Below the pieces are notes generated by a model that saw nothing but the letters and a program-made list of their open reading frames with translations, was not told the DNA's origin and did not search any database. DNA of 64,000 nucleotides from Candidatus Schekmanbacteria bacterium (GTDB lineage: Bacteria > CSSED10-310 > JACPHN01), in NCBI GenBank assembly GCA_016188575.1, contig JACPHN010000110.1:1-64000 (forward strand), in the 5' to 3' direction. Positions 1 to 9,187 of the stretch are shown here, piece after piece (the first letter of the stretch is position 1; each line of letters opens with the position of its first letter). Position numbers and translations under genes: made by a program.

Positions 1-88
1 CCGGTCCAACGTCGCCGAACGCCCCACGCGGCGAGCTCCGAGCGGGCACGCTCGGGTGGCTACCGCCCCGCGGCCCGGCTACTGTCGT

Positions 89-1417
89 TCAAGCTGCAAC
101 GAAAACCCAGATCCACTGCCATTGGGCACGCAACGTAACAGGGGTGGAGTATCCCGTCCCGGTCTCGCGCAAGTACCAGGTCCATTGGCTCGGAGGGAAG
201 AGCTCCTGAATCTGCGGCTGCTTCGCATCCACCTCCACGTGTGCCTCCAGAGTCCAGGCGCGGTAGGCCGGTCCGGTCGCCGGCGTGACGATCCCCCCAT
301 CGGTCAGGGAATCGACCACGACATGCGCCGAAAACGGCGCCCAAGAGGTGCGGAGATCGTAGTACGCGTGGTTCGTTTCGAAGGGGGCGCTGTAGTTCTC
401 CAGTTGGACTTCTGCCGAGGCGGAATACTGGTTGCCAGTAGCGCGCAGGTAGTTACGCAGCCAGTTCCCATCCGGTCCGCGATTCGGAGCCCCGAAACTG
501 AGGTCGACTTGGCCGAAGATGGGCGTGAAAGGCAAGACGGACCCGTACGCCTGCCTCGTGTATGCTGGACTGAATTCCGCGCCACCGATTTCGATCGCCG
601 CAACGTAAGTGACCCCTGAGCTGGCCGGTGGAGCCGGTGGCCACTGGATGTGGGTGGCGCCGATGTGGAGCTGGCTGCTTGGAGTCGTTACTCGGGCGAA
701 GGAATAGTCGGGGCAGGTGCCCCCGGCGCTGATGCCCAAGCGGAAGATCTCCTCGTGCGGGTTGGGCCGGGACGAGCCCCCGGAGACGTTCCCCGTGGTG
801 ATGCCGCTGCCTGGCACGATTTGATGGCCCAACACCGGGTGGATTTCCGTTTTGGATCCATGGGCATCGTCCATGACGTGGAAGCCGGACATTTGGACCG
901 GATCCCACGGCCTCGGAAAACGATACCCCACTACGCCGGCACACTTGTTGCAAAGCTCGCACTCGACCCTCCCCTGAGCCTTGTCGAAATCGCTGGCCGG
1001 AAAGCTGACATTCGAAGTGTAGCCGCTAACCGGCTGCTCAGGGATGACCCAGGTAGCCCAGTCTCCATCCGCGGCGGGAACGGGGTCGCCGGTGACCAGG
1101 CCGAACAACTGCCCATTGGTATTGATTACCGTATACCCGAGCCCTTGCCACCCCGCAACCCGCGCCAGACCCAGAGTCAGGACGTCGACGACAACCGCTC
1201 CCACATCGTTGACGAACGCGCTGGGGGGCGCTTGGTAGCAGTTGCTCGGGACCTCGGCGCGTGTCGTCGTCGGCGTCGAGCCCACCGCCATTGTCAACAC
1301 CGTGACCGTCGCAAGAAGACCGGTTGGACAGCCCAGAAAACCGCTTCGAGCTGGCTTCGTTCCCCTTCTACGGCGCAAGGCGCCTGGTTCCGAGCCACAA
1401 ACCCCTGTTGGCATCAC
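89..1417 (-). CDS. Secreted hypothetical protein
   Basis: A 442-residue protein I cannot assign to a family. After a basic N-terminus there is a hydrophobic stretch (about residues 28-48, GLLATVTVLTMAVG) followed by a small-residue region ending in TRAEV, which looks like a Sec signal peptide with a long n-region, so the true start may lie downstream of the first ATG. The mature part is Gly, Pro and aromatic rich, has a CELCNKC cluster near residue 155, and looks like an extracellular beta-rich protein. No ribosome-binding site is obvious before the first ATG. The gene stands alone and is transcribed in the same direction as the metalloprotease gene upstream. Coding is supported by codon pattern and the signal; function unknown. 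Confidence 0.6.
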   Translation of the reverse strand: MMPTGVCGSEPGALRRRRGTKPARSGFLGCPTGLLATVTVLTMAVGSTPTTTRAEVPSNCYQAPPSAFVNDVGAVVVDVLTLGLARVAGWQGLGYTVINTNGQLFGLVTGDPVPAADGDWATWVIPEQPVSGYTSNVSFPASDFDKAQGRVECELCNKCAGVVGYRFPRPWDPVQMSGFHVMDDAHGSKTEIHPVLGHQIVPGSGITTGNVSGGSSRPNPHEEIFRLGISAGGTCPDYSFARVTTPSSQLHIGATHIQWPPAPPASSGVTYVAAIEIGGAEFSPAYTRQAYGSVLPFTPIFGQVDLSFGAPNRGPDGNWLRNYLRATGNQYSASAEVQLENYSAPFETNHAYYDLRTSWAPFSAHVVVDSLTDGGIVTPATGPAYRAWTLEAHVEVDAKQPQIQELFPPSQWTWYLRETGTGYSTPVTLRAQWQWIWVFVAA

Positions 1418-1560
1418 TGGTCAGCCAAACTGTTCCGTGGATCCGATCCTATGCAGTGTTGCTGAAACGCACAAGGATACACTACTCTTGCCGTACGCTG
1501 ACTTTGACGGGGTGGGGGGGGAGCGAGGCGCAGGCGGTGGTTCACCGCGGACAGGCGGTG

Positions 1561-1603
1561 AAAACAAATGGGGCGCGGTGACTGATCTCAGCCATCGCGC
1601 CCC
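1561..1603 (-). terminator. Intrinsic terminator of the M43 metalloprotease gene
   Basis: On the minus strand CGGGGCGCG and CGCGCCCC arms (1596-1603 and 1570-1577, extended by a G-T pair and CA/TG) form a stem of about 11 pairs with a loop of about 12 bases, followed at once by ATTTGTTTTC. It lies 39 bases beyond the stop of the metalloprotease gene. Confidence 0.75.
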
Positions 1604-1641
1604 GCTCCGCTATGGTACGGAGAGGCTATTTCGCGGAGTGC

Positions 1642-2550
1642 TTAGAGAAGACCCGGGCGGTAGGAGGCCGTCATGCTGTCCATGAGCGCCTTCTGGCCGG
1701 CGCTGAGCTCATACATGCACGAGTCGTCGGTATAATCCATGAAGTTGTGGATCGGATCCACGCCGCCGCCTGAGCAGGTATCGCGGCCGTCGGGGCATCC
1801 GAATGCGGCGCTCGACTCTGCCGGGGTGTCGGACACGCCGTCGCCGGAGCCGCTGCAGCCACCCTGGAAGGTGTGATACAGGCCGAGCCAGTGGCCGACT
1901 TCGTGCGTGGCAGTGTCACCTTCGTTGTAGGGGGACGAGGAGCCGCCGGGGAGGGAGCTGTAGAGGATGACCACGCCGTCATCGGACGGGTTGCCGCTCA
2001 GCCACCACGGGAAGGTCGCCCAGCCGAGGAGCCCACCACCTGGATTCGAGAAGTAGATGTTGAGGTTGTTCGCGGAATCGATGACCAGAGCCGACTTCAT
2101 GGCGGACTCGGCGGAGGTGTCCGGTTGCGCGGTCGACCAGCTCGCGTTGGTGGTCGTGTCCGTGCTCGCCAGCGTGAAGCCGTATCCGTAGGGGGCGTAG
2201 GCATCATTCAGCACCTGAATCTGGGCGGCGATGGCGCTGGAGGACAGGCTCCACGATCCGTCCGTGACGACGTGGACGCGCACCGGGATGTTAACCGTGG
2301 CGGAGGCCGCAGGATGGTAGGACATGGCGGCGAGGCGGCGCTGCATGTCCAGCTCGACGGCCGCGACTTCCGCTTCGGTGAGGTTCTTCACGCCGCAGCG
2401 TGTGCCGCGCGTGACACCGTGATCGCCAAACATGTGGATGTCCCCGGAACCCTGGCAGGACGCTCCGGCGGCGGCCGGCGTAACTTCGGCGCCGAGCACG
2501 CAGAGGCCGACGAACAGTGCGAATGCGACGGAAACTTTGAAGCGACTCAT
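1642..2550 (-). CDS. Secreted zinc metalloprotease, pappalysin-like (M43)
   Basis: A 302-residue exported protease. Start chosen at 2550 because AGGAGAGG sits 6 bases upstream and the product then begins with a clear signal peptide (MSRFKVSVAFALFVGLCVLG, cut after AAAG); the open frame continues to 2733 without such support. Residues 216-226 read HEVGHWLGLYH, the extended metzincin zinc motif (HExxHxxGxxH with catalytic Glu), followed by a Cys-rich loop and a Met-turn (HNFMDYTDDSCM), the pattern of cytophagalysin/ulilysin-type M43 peptidases. It should cut proteins outside the cell. Length is normal for the family. Single gene with its own terminator. Confidence 0.88.
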   Translation of the reverse strand: MSRFKVSVAFALFVGLCVLGAEVTPAAAGASCQGSGDIHMFGDHGVTRGTRCGVKNLTEAEVAAVELDMQRRLAAMSYHPAASATVNIPVRVHVVTDGSWSLSSSAIAAQIQVLNDAYAPYGYGFTLASTDTTTNASWSTAQPDTSAESAMKSALVIDSANNLNIYFSNPGGGLLGWATFPWWLSGNPSDDGVVILYSSLPGGSSSPYNEGDTATHEVGHWLGLYHTFQGGCSGSGDGVSDTPAESSAAFGCPDGRDTCSGGGVDPIHNFMDYTDDSCMYELSAGQKALMDSMTASYRPGLL

Positions 2551-2850
2551 GTGTGCCTCTCCTGTTGCGATATACACCAACGAAACAACCGAACACTCAA
2601 GATGCACGAAGCGTGCCACCGCCGGGACGGCTGCGGGGAGCCGCGGGCTCGCGATGCTGATGCGCTGCCCGGCGCCTCGGGGAACCGCGTGGGGCGCGGC
2701 GGTCGTCCTCGCTGCTTGTGTCGAAAGCGTCACGAAACCCTCGTCGCGCTCGCCGCTGCTGGCCCGAATCGGTTAGAAATGTCTTGATGGAGCGATTGTG
2801 ATTGTCGTGATTCGGGAATCACAGAAAGGTCGATCCTTGTGATGCGGGGG
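2551..2850. other. Intergenic region between metalloprotease and C69 amidase genes
   Basis: Three hundred bases without a convincing gene. It must hold the promoter of the minus-strand metalloprotease gene; I see no clear -35/-10 pair, riboswitch or repeat. Confidence 0.4.
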
Positions 2851-4065
2851 TTACACTCCGTTGTCGCTCAGAGCGGCCCAGGAGTTTCGCTGTCTCCAGT
2901 AGCGCCGCACCCACCAGGGACGCGCGTCGACTGCGAGCCGCAGTCGCGGATTTCGCAGCCACCTCTCAGACAGGCGATCGCCTTCCGCAAAAGCCGCTGC
3001 CGCTGGCGGCGGGTCGGCGAGCCAGCCCTCCTGGACGCGCTGCAGCTCGCCGGCCAGCTCATCGCGAAGATCGCGCGGCGCGCCGAGCACCCGCCGGTGA
3101 AGTCGCTCGTGGCGCCACCAGTAGCTCTCCGCGTCGAATCGCTCGCGCGGAGCGGCGCCAAGGTCGACAGGGTGAGCAACCGCCACGGGCTTGTACAACG
3201 AAGTACAGGGAGCCGCCGTGGCCGTAACCCAATGAGCACACCCTTGGCGTGTCAGCTCGGAGACCCACGAGGCGGTGGTCTGGCTGCTCACGAGCAAACC
3301 GCCACCGTGCATGCAGGGCGCCCCCATTGCCCCGAAGAGCGGTGTGTAGCGCGGCGCGGCCCCGTCGTGACCCGGTGCTCCATGGTCGCGCAGCGCCGCC
3401 ATCATGTCTTGCAGCCGCGTGGCACGCCGCGCCTGCTCTTCGGTCCGTCGCCGCCGCTGTCGGGCGCCGGCAATCACCGTCTTTACCGCCGGACGCTCCC
3501 GGTACCGCGCTGCGAAATCCCCGAGCGTGAGCTCGTTCGAGAGACATCGGACGCCCGAAACGCGGTCTGCCTGCCAGCAGTTTCCTGCCGTCTCGAGCAC
3601 GAAGGCGGTGCGGCAATCCGCCACAATGAAACTGTTGTGATACGTGAAGCGGCCATTCTCGAGCCCGCACCCACCGCCCTGCCCGTGGGCATCGATCATG
3701 TCCACGATAACCGCCGCGGCGGCCTCCGCGTCCTCGCCACGTTCCAGCGCGAGACGCACCAGGTCCATTCCGGTCAGCCCAAGGCGAGCGTACCGCTGGT
3801 TGGTGAAGACCGCTTCGTTGCCGATCACCACGCCGTGCTCATTGGCGCCCATCTCCGCACCCCAGGTCCAGAACGGGCGGGACAGGAGGACGCTGTGGGT
3901 CGAGCGCACCTGCGGCACCCCGATCCAGGTGCACCGTAGCGTCTCCCCCCGGCAGTGGCGCCGCCCGCCGACCCATTCCAGCACCTGGGCTTCATTCGGA
4001 TCGCGGTCGGAGTTCTTCGCGAACAGCACGCGATCACTCTGTACAGCCACTATCGTATCGCACAC
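2851..4065 (-). CDS. C69-family N-terminal-nucleophile peptidase (secernin-like)
   Basis: A 404-residue protein if the GTG at 4065 is used. That start puts the nucleophile directly after the initiator (V/M-C-D-T-I-V-A), followed by FAKNSDRDPNEAQ, the hallmark of C69 dipeptidases and secernins, where Cys becomes the N-terminal catalytic residue. An AGAGGTGG ribosome site lies 8 bases before this GTG; the open frame extends 28 codons further but would bury the Cys. Later motifs such as GANEHGVVIGNEAVF and the 'SFIVADCRTAFVLETAG' strand fit the Ntn fold. The likely reaction is hydrolysis of an amide or dipeptide bond in the cytoplasm; the exact substrate cannot be read from sequence. Divergent from the thioredoxin-fusion gene. 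Confidence 0.82.
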   Translation of the reverse strand: MCDTIVAVQSDRVLFAKNSDRDPNEAQVLEWVGGRRHCRGETLRCTWIGVPQVRSTHSVLLSRPFWTWGAEMGANEHGVVIGNEAVFTNQRYARLGLTGMDLVRLALERGEDAEAAAAVIVDMIDAHGQGGGCGLENGRFTYHNSFIVADCRTAFVLETAGNCWQADRVSGVRCLSNELTLGDFAARYRERPAVKTVIAGARQRRRRTEEQARRATRLQDMMAALRDHGAPGHDGAAPRYTPLFGAMGAPCMHGGGLLVSSQTTASWVSELTRQGCAHWVTATAAPCTSLYKPVAVAHPVDLGAAPRERFDAESYWWRHERLHRRVLGAPRDLRDELAGELQRVQEGWLADPPPAAAAFAEGDRLSERWLRNPRLRLAVDARPWWVRRYWRQRNSWAALSDNGV

Positions 4066-4193
4066 ACTCCGGCCCACCTCTGGATGCCATGAATCGCCCC
4101 TGCGGTCCCTTTGACGCGGCCACCGCTCGTAGTTACTATATGACTCCACCGCACGTCATACTCAACCGCCACTCCTTCTATCCCGGTGCGTCA

Positions 4194-5609
4194 ATGATCG
4201 CCCGACTTTCCTTTCACAGTGTCACGTTTCTGGCGGCACTCGCCGTGCTCGCTCTGAACCTTACCCACGCTGGCGCCGGCGAGCCCGACCTCGCGGCCAT
4301 ACTCCGTGCCCGCGGCATCCAGCCGCTGACGCCCGCACAGCCCGCCCTTGCCTTCGAGCTCGCTGGCCTGGACGGTACGAAAGTCGCACTGGCGGATTTT
4401 GCGGGCCGGTGGGTGCTGCTGACGTTCTGGGCGACCTGGTGCGGTCCGTGCCGTTCGGAAATGCCTTCGCTCCAGCAGTTTGCGACCAAGCACACGGCGG
4501 AAGGGTTCACCGTGCTGGCCGTCGCTACGGGGTCGGATGTAGGGCAAGTGCGCTCTTTCGTGAGCAAGCTCGGCCTGTCGTTTCCCGTGGTCCTTGATGA
4601 GGAGGATCGTGTTGCCGCTCTTTACCGCGCGCACAGCATTCCCATGACCTACCTGGTCGACCCGGGCGGACGCCTCGTTGGCCTCGCGCGCGGCGCCCGC
4701 GACTGGTCACACCTCGACGAGCTGGTGGCTGAGCTGCGCGTGGCGTCGCCGCCGTCGGAGTCGGCGGAAGGATACGCGGCGCAGTCGACACCGCAAGCTC
4801 CGGTCGAGCTCCCGGCGTCCCTGGCGCCGCCGACCGCCGAGGCAGAGCTGCTCGGGTCGGGCGTGGCCGAACCGGGGGAGCCTTTCGAGGTGAAGATTCG
4901 GATTCACTGGGCAGGCACGTTCGAGGATTATCTGTTGCATGCCCCCGAGATCACCCTGCCGGCCGGCGTCCGCCTGCTCGGGCTGAGCGGCGCTACGAGC
5001 AGCCAGACCGCCGCGCCGGTCGTCACCTACACGGCGCGGTTGGCCGCCGACGCTCCGGGGGATTTCACCATTGATCCCATCGAGCTCAGGTATACTCCGC
5101 AGGGCGAAAGCGAACCGATATCGTCGCGCCTCAGCGGTCCCGCGGTGAAGATCTCGGCGCCGACGTATCTGGGCATGACGCGCTCCCAGGCATTTGCCGC
5201 CGGCGGGGGCGGCCTGCTGAGTCTGGGTGTGGCCGGCCTCGGGCTGCGCCTGGCCCGGCGGCGGCGGCACGCGGAGCGCGAGCGTCGCGAGGTGGCGCCG
5301 GACAGCTCGCTTGACGGGATTCTGGACCAGGCCAGAGCGCACCGCATTGCTGGCGACGTCGTGTCGTGCCTGGAGCTGGTCTGCACGCTCCGGCGGCGGC
5401 TCGGGCTCGATATCGCGGACGCTGCGGAGCAGCGGGAGCTTGACGCTTTCATGGAGCGGGCGCGCTACGGCGGCCAGCCGCCGACGTTTCAGGAAGTCGA
5501 CCGGCTGCTCCGACAGATGGAACGTGAGGTGCGCACGCGGCAGCCCCACCTGGACCCGGAGGACGGGCCGGGCGGCTCGCTGGTGGCGCGGACGACGGCC
5601 GGCGGCTAG
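4194..5609 (+). CDS. Exported TlpA-type thioredoxin fused to a BatD-like region
   Basis: A 471-residue protein. The ATG at 4194 gives a signal peptide (MIARLSFHSVTFLAALAVLA, cut near HAGAG); upstream ATGs at 4089 and 4140 would spoil it. Residues about 48-185 form a TlpA/ResA-like domain with WATWCGPCR (redox Cys 83 and 86) and a cis-Pro region IPMTYLVD. After a Pro/Ala linker, about 245-360 resemble a BatD / oxygen-tolerance domain, then a single membrane helix (GGGGLLSLGVAGLGLRLA) followed by basic residues and a cytoplasmic helical tail. It probably acts in periplasmic thiol reduction while anchored in the inner membrane. The domain combination is unusual. The next gene is an MFS transporter 90 bases downstream. 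Confidence 0.8.
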   Translation: MIARLSFHSVTFLAALAVLALNLTHAGAGEPDLAAILRARGIQPLTPAQPALAFELAGLDGTKVALADFAGRWVLLTFWATWCGPCRSEMPSLQQFATKHTAEGFTVLAVATGSDVGQVRSFVSKLGLSFPVVLDEEDRVAALYRAHSIPMTYLVDPGGRLVGLARGARDWSHLDELVAELRVASPPSESAEGYAAQSTPQAPVELPASLAPPTAEAELLGSGVAEPGEPFEVKIRIHWAGTFEDYLLHAPEITLPAGVRLLGLSGATSSQTAAPVVTYTARLAADAPGDFTIDPIELRYTPQGESEPISSRLSGPAVKISAPTYLGMTRSQAFAAGGGGLLSLGVAGLGLRLARRRRHAERERREVAPDSSLDGILDQARAHRIAGDVVSCLELVCTLRRRLGLDIADAAEQRELDAFMERARYGGQPPTFQEVDRLLRQMEREVRTRQPHLDPEDGPGGSLVARTTAGG

Positions 5610-5699
5610 CGGCGCGGGCGGCGCTTGCCCCCTGGGTTTCCAGTCGTGGCCAGCGCCTGGAGCGCGCACGTCAGGCGCGCCGCATCGAGGGCGGCGAAG

Positions 5700-7286
5700 A
5701 TGCGGAGACTATTCAACAGGCGCGTTACGGCGGTCGAGCGCGCTACCGAAGCCTCGCCACCCGCGACTCGCGGCGAAGACTGCCCGGCTCCTCTGGCGGC
5801 AGGTGCGTGCCGCGCCGGCACGAGCACTCCGGAAGCAGCCGGGACCCCCGGGCCAACGCGGGAGCAGATCGCGGCGACTCTCGAGCACTCGGTTGGCGAC
5901 GCGTGCGCTCAGGCCGTGACCATGGGCGCCGGAGAGGCTTTCTTTGGCGCCTACGCCGTGGCGCTCGGAGCCAGCAGCGCCGCCCTCGGTTTGCAAGCTT
6001 CGCTGCCGACCCTACTCGGGTCCCTGGCGCAAACAAGCTGCGTGTGGGTGCTCGGAAGGGCCACCCGGCGGCTGCCGCTGATGGTCTATCCCGCGCTCCT
6101 TCAGGCGCTCTGCTGGATGCCACTCTATGCCTTGCCGCTTGCCTTTCCTGCGCACGCACTCTGGTTTCTGCTGGCCGCCGTTTGTGTGTACACCGCGCTC
6201 GGCGCCTTCGGCGCCCCCGCGTGGAGCTCCCTCATCGGCGAGCTTGTCGATCCGCTGTCGCGCGGGCGTTACTTCGGGCGCCGCAGCCGGCTGCGCATGG
6301 GCTTCCAGCTCGGCGCGGTCGTGAGCGCCGGCAGCGCGCTCACTGTCGCCCGGTATCTAGGGGCGGAGCTTGCCGGCTTCGGCGTCATCTTCCTGGCGGC
6401 GATGCTGGCGCGTTTCCTCTCGGTGCGTCACCTGGCCGCCCACACGGAAACGCTGTATCGGATTCCGGATCAAGCCCAACACTTCACCCTCCGTGCCTTC
6501 TTGCGCCGCATTCCCAAAAGCAACTTCGGGCGCTTCACTGTTTTTGTCGCGGCAATGATGGGGGCAACATCGTTTGCTTCGCCCTTCTTCACGCTCTACA
6601 TGCTCCGAGATCTCGGCTTCGACTACTTTCGCTTCACCATCGCTTCGACGGCGATGCTCGGGGCGCAGGTCGCGACCTTTCAAAACTGGGGGCGCGTCGC
6701 CGACCGCATTGGCAGCCGGCGGGTCATGACCATCACAGGGTTTCTGATTGCCCTGGTTCCCCTGCTCTGGTTGACGTCAACGGCGTTTCCCGCCATCGTG
6801 GCCTTTCAGGCAATCAGTGGCGTCGTCTGGGCGGGCTTCAACCTGAGCACAGCGAACTTCATCTTCGATTCCGTGACCCCCCCCAAACGACCGCGGTGTG
6901 TTGCGTACTACAACCTCCTGCAAAACGTTGGCACTGTCGCCGGCAGTGTCTCAGGAGGTCTCCTTGCGCCTCTCTTGCCGGCCAGCTTTACGCTTTTTGG
7001 GCGTGAGTGGCAGTTGGCCTCCAGCTTGCTCTTGTTGTTCGCGGCGTCGGGCCTCCTGCGCTTGCTCGTCGCGCTCACCTTCCTGCCGCTCTTGCGCGAG
7101 GTTCGCACGGTGGAAAAAACCAAGGTCTGGGAGGTTTTTGTCCAGGTGACAGGTCTGAGCGCCATCCGCGGCTTCCGCTTTGGAGTGTTTGGCGGGCTGA
7201 CACATCAGGAGACGCAAATGGCCGACGAAAGCGAGCGCATCACGACCATGGAGCGCCCCCGAAAGCAGCCACAACAGCGGCGCTGA
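5700..7286 (+). CDS. Major facilitator superfamily transporter
   Basis: A 528-residue membrane protein with about 12 hydrophobic helices. ATG 5700 is preferred (GAGGGCGGCGAAG just before it); the frame is open back to a TTG at 5625. The first 75 residues are a hydrophilic Pro/Thr-rich tail, then helices beginning MGAGEAFFGAYAVALG. The loop between helices 2 and 3 (GRATRRLPLM) and the mid-protein loop GRVADRIGSRRVM correspond to MFS motif-A positions in both halves. The substrate is unknown. It lies in the same direction behind the thioredoxin-BatD gene and could be cotranscribed with it. Confidence 0.85.
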   Translation: MRRLFNRRVTAVERATEASPPATRGEDCPAPLAAGACRAGTSTPEAAGTPGPTREQIAATLEHSVGDACAQAVTMGAGEAFFGAYAVALGASSAALGLQASLPTLLGSLAQTSCVWVLGRATRRLPLMVYPALLQALCWMPLYALPLAFPAHALWFLLAAVCVYTALGAFGAPAWSSLIGELVDPLSRGRYFGRRSRLRMGFQLGAVVSAGSALTVARYLGAELAGFGVIFLAAMLARFLSVRHLAAHTETLYRIPDQAQHFTLRAFLRRIPKSNFGRFTVFVAAMMGATSFASPFFTLYMLRDLGFDYFRFTIASTAMLGAQVATFQNWGRVADRIGSRRVMTITGFLIALVPLLWLTSTAFPAIVAFQAISGVVWAGFNLSTANFIFDSVTPPKRPRCVAYYNLLQNVGTVAGSVSGGLLAPLLPASFTLFGREWQLASSLLLLFAASGLLRLLVALTFLPLLREVRTVEKTKVWEVFVQVTGLSAIRGFRFGVFGGLTHQETQMADESERITTMERPRKQPQQRR

Positions 7287-7310
7287 GGCGCGCGCGGTGC
7301 CCCGGACCAG

Positions 7311-7461
7311 CCTGAAGAATCCACCGCCCAGGTGAGCCGAGCTCGCGGGCGATGGCCGGCTGATGCGCCGTTCGGGCGATCGGTGAAGGTGTAGGTGTGC
7401 ACCGCAATCGGCGCGCAGCATGGCGTTGCGCGTCCACGCCGACGAGGCGGTGGATTCATGG
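7311..7461. repeat. Dispersed repeat copy 1, MITE-like with inverted ends
   Basis: Left end CCTGAAGAATCCACCGCC and right end GAGGCGGTGGATTCATGG are inverted copies of each other (AATCCACCGCC / GGCGGTGGATT) about 150 bases apart. There is no open frame of its own. Related ends recur near 21.8, 28.7, 33.0, 36.0, 51.8 and 58.7 kb. It sits between the MFS gene and a small Tat-signal gene. Confidence 0.55.
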
Positions 7462-7510
7462 GCGATTTCCCTCCTGACAAGTTCAGCGAGGTGGGGTCAA
7501 ATGTTCATTC

Positions 7511-7837
7511 ATGTACAGGCGCGATTTTGTTCGGGTATTCAGTCTTACCGGGTTGGCTATCGCGACCACTGGCGGAGCGCTCGCAGGTACGCCACTGTTT
7601 TCGGTGGATTGCCCGACGTGCGGATGCCGGAGCAGCGCGTCGCCGCTCGCGGCGCTGCTCGAGGACGCGCTCCGTTATTGCCGCAACTGCGGCGCGCTCA
7701 CCGCGACCGGGGCCATCGATGTCGCGGCGCCTCGGCTGTGCGCGGGGGCCGATTGCCTCCGAGAGCCGTTTCCCGATCACCGCCACCTCGCGGGTTCGGA
7801 CAAACCCCTGTTGTCACTGAAGTCCATCGGGTACTAG
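7511..7837 (+). CDS. Small Tat-exported zinc-ribbon-like protein
   Basis: A 108-residue protein starting MYRRDFVRVFSLTGLAIATTG, which resembles a twin-arginine signal (RRDFVR then a hydrophobic core and ALAG). The mature part has CPTCGC and, about 30 residues later, CRNCG, two paired-cysteine knuckles that could bind zinc or iron, then a third Cys pair. I do not recognise a named family. A GAGGTGGGG sits about 17 bases before the ATG, further than usual, so the start is uncertain. Isolated gene at the edge of the accessory island. Confidence 0.5.
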   Translation: MYRRDFVRVFSLTGLAIATTGGALAGTPLFSVDCPTCGCRSSASPLAALLEDALRYCRNCGALTATGAIDVAAPRLCAGADCLREPFPDHRHLAGSDKPLLSLKSIGY

Positions 7838-7896
7838 ACCTTCTCAACTGGGCGCCCCAGGTGGACCGGTGGCTAGGAGCGATCACCCGCACTCGT

Positions 7897-8148
7897 ATGA
7901 GCATCGATCATCTCTTGATCGCGGTACGGGATCTCGATGTTGCGGATCAGATCGAACAAGGTCTCCGGTGGATCGAGAGAGTCGTTGTCGAGAGCGGCGC
8001 CAGCTGCGCCTCGACCTTCACGCTGCCCGAGTGGCTCCACGAACGCCGAGCGGATCTCGTCACCGACGACCAGATCGCTCGCTGGCAGCGGGTTGTCGAC
8101 CTACTTGTTGTCGCCGGTGACAGCCGAGTCGCTGACCTGGCCGATTGA
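7897..8148 (+). CDS. Hypothetical protein, possibly the tail of a larger gene
   Basis: Eighty-three residues from an ATG at 7897, beginning MSIDHLLIAVRDLDVADQIEQ and ending VAGDSRVADLAD. The composition looks genuinely coding (amphipathic helices, balanced charges), and the same frame is protein-like for about 20 codons before the ATG, so this may be the 3' end of a gene whose front was lost in rearrangement. No family recognised. It is followed by toxin remnants and a Tn3 transposase fragment. Confidence 0.35.
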   Translation: MSIDHLLIAVRDLDVADQIEQGLRWIERVVVESGASCASTFTLPEWLHERRADLVTDDQIARWQRVVDLLVVAGDSRVADLAD

Positions 8149-8273
8149 CAGTTCGCCGGTAACGTCCCAGAACGGCGCGGCCGCCTGACCCTCCAGTGGC
8201 GTCACGTACTGGCGGCTACAGGGATGTGTCAACGGCGGGAGGAGATCGACGCCGAAGCAGTCGAGGAAGAGGA

Positions 8274-8570
8274 TTGAATCGCCCCGTCGTGCTGCGGTCC
8301 GCCGCTCGCCAGGACCTGAAAGAGGCCCGCGGGTGGTACGAGACCATCCGGCGCGAGCTCGGCATGGAGCTTCACGCGGAAGTCCGCGAGGTGATCGGCA
8401 AGGTCCGGGCCAAGTCGGAGATGTATCATGGCGTCTTCGGCGACGTGCGGCGAGCTTGTACCCGGCGATTTCCCTACGCGGTCTACTACGCGGTGAAGCC
8501 GGAGCGCATCGTGATCCTGGCGGTCCTTCACGGGCACCGGGATCCGGCGGAAGCGAGGAGGCGCCGATGA
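8274..8570 (+). CDS. RelE/ParE-family toxin
   Basis: Ninety-eight residues starting at a TTG (LNRPVVLRSAARQDLKEARG). The pattern of an N-terminal strand, 'AARQDLKEARGWYE' helix, a central Gly, then RRFPYAVYYAVKPERIVILAVLHGHRDP is the RelE/ParE toxin fold with its conserved C-terminal RFPY and H-x-x-RDP. Such toxins block translation or gyrase and are neutralised by an antitoxin encoded just upstream. Here only a short piece ending AEAVEEED remains in front (stop 8275-8277 overlaps the toxin TTG), so the antitoxin looks truncated and the pair may be inactive. The codons upstream of 8274 in this frame are not convincing. Confidence 0.7.
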   Translation: MNRPVVLRSAARQDLKEARGWYETIRRELGMELHAEVREVIGKVRAKSEMYHGVFGDVRRACTRRFPYAVYYAVKPERIVILAVLHGHRDPAEARRRR

Positions 8571-8643
8571 ATGCGACACAAGGTATCTTGCAACTCAACT
8601 ATTGTATCTGAAGTACGACTGGTCACGCCACACCCTTCGCCGG

Positions 8644-9132
8644 TTACCCAAACCCACCTCTGTACCCGTCACGACGCCATCCTTGCCCCTGCAACATTGC
8701 CCCCGTTCCCGTTGACATGTCCAGGTGCCGCAGCCGTACGCACGCCGCCTCCTGCACCGCGCCGGGGGTCGGTTCAGCAGGCGCCGCCTCGCGCGACAGC
8801 CACTCGGCCAGGCACGCCTGGTCTTCCTTGCTCGCCTCGCGAAAACCGAGTGCGTCGCGGATTTTCGCCCGGTGATCAGCAACCGTGCGTTCGTGTGACC
8901 AGTACTCCATGAAGGCCTCCGGCGGCACCTCAAGCTGGCTGGCCAGATGCGCGACGGCGGCGCCGGCAACCTCGTCGGGCTCCTCGGGGAATCTGCCCAG
9001 ATGGAGGATGGTCTTGAGGAGGACGGCGAACCCCAGGCGAGAGTGAGCCTTCTTGTCGGGCAGCAGGGCCCGCTTGCAGGGTGACAGCGTATGGTGTTCG
9101 CGGAGCACTTCTTCGGTGAGCTGGTGGGGCAT
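8644..9132 (-). pseudogene. tnpA: Tn3-family transposase, N-terminal fragment
   Basis: The 162 residues from ATG 9132 carry the DUF4158 N-terminal domain of Tn3-type transposases: an early RALLPDKKAHSRLGFAVLLK block, the GRFPEEPDEV turn, and 'YWSHERTVADHRAKIRDALGFR'. A normal transposase is near 1000 residues; this one stops after about 140 matching residues and then runs into unrelated sequence. It is the same domain as, but clearly different from, the transposase near 20.4 kb, so it comes from a second Tn3-type element. It is divergent from the tyrosine recombinase at 9411. Confidence 0.8.
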
Positions 9133-9163
9133 GTTCGCACTTCTGGTGCTGGTGGCCGGCATT

Positions 9164-9187
9164 GCTTGTGTCGACCGCGGCACAAGC
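9164..9187. other. Candidate recombinase core site between tnpA fragment and integrase
   Basis: GCTTGTG and CACAAGC are perfect 7-base inverted arms separated by 10 bases, in the divergent gap between the Tn3 transposase fragment and the tyrosine recombinase. This is where TnpI-type elements carry the resolution site. Only the dyad is seen; its use is inferred. Confidence 0.3.

Noticed and set aside
8196-8570. A 124-residue start for the RelE/ParE toxin
   Set aside because: The 26 extra codons are Arg/Ser/Gly-rich and overlap the antitoxin relic; the TTG at 8274 fits the family start.
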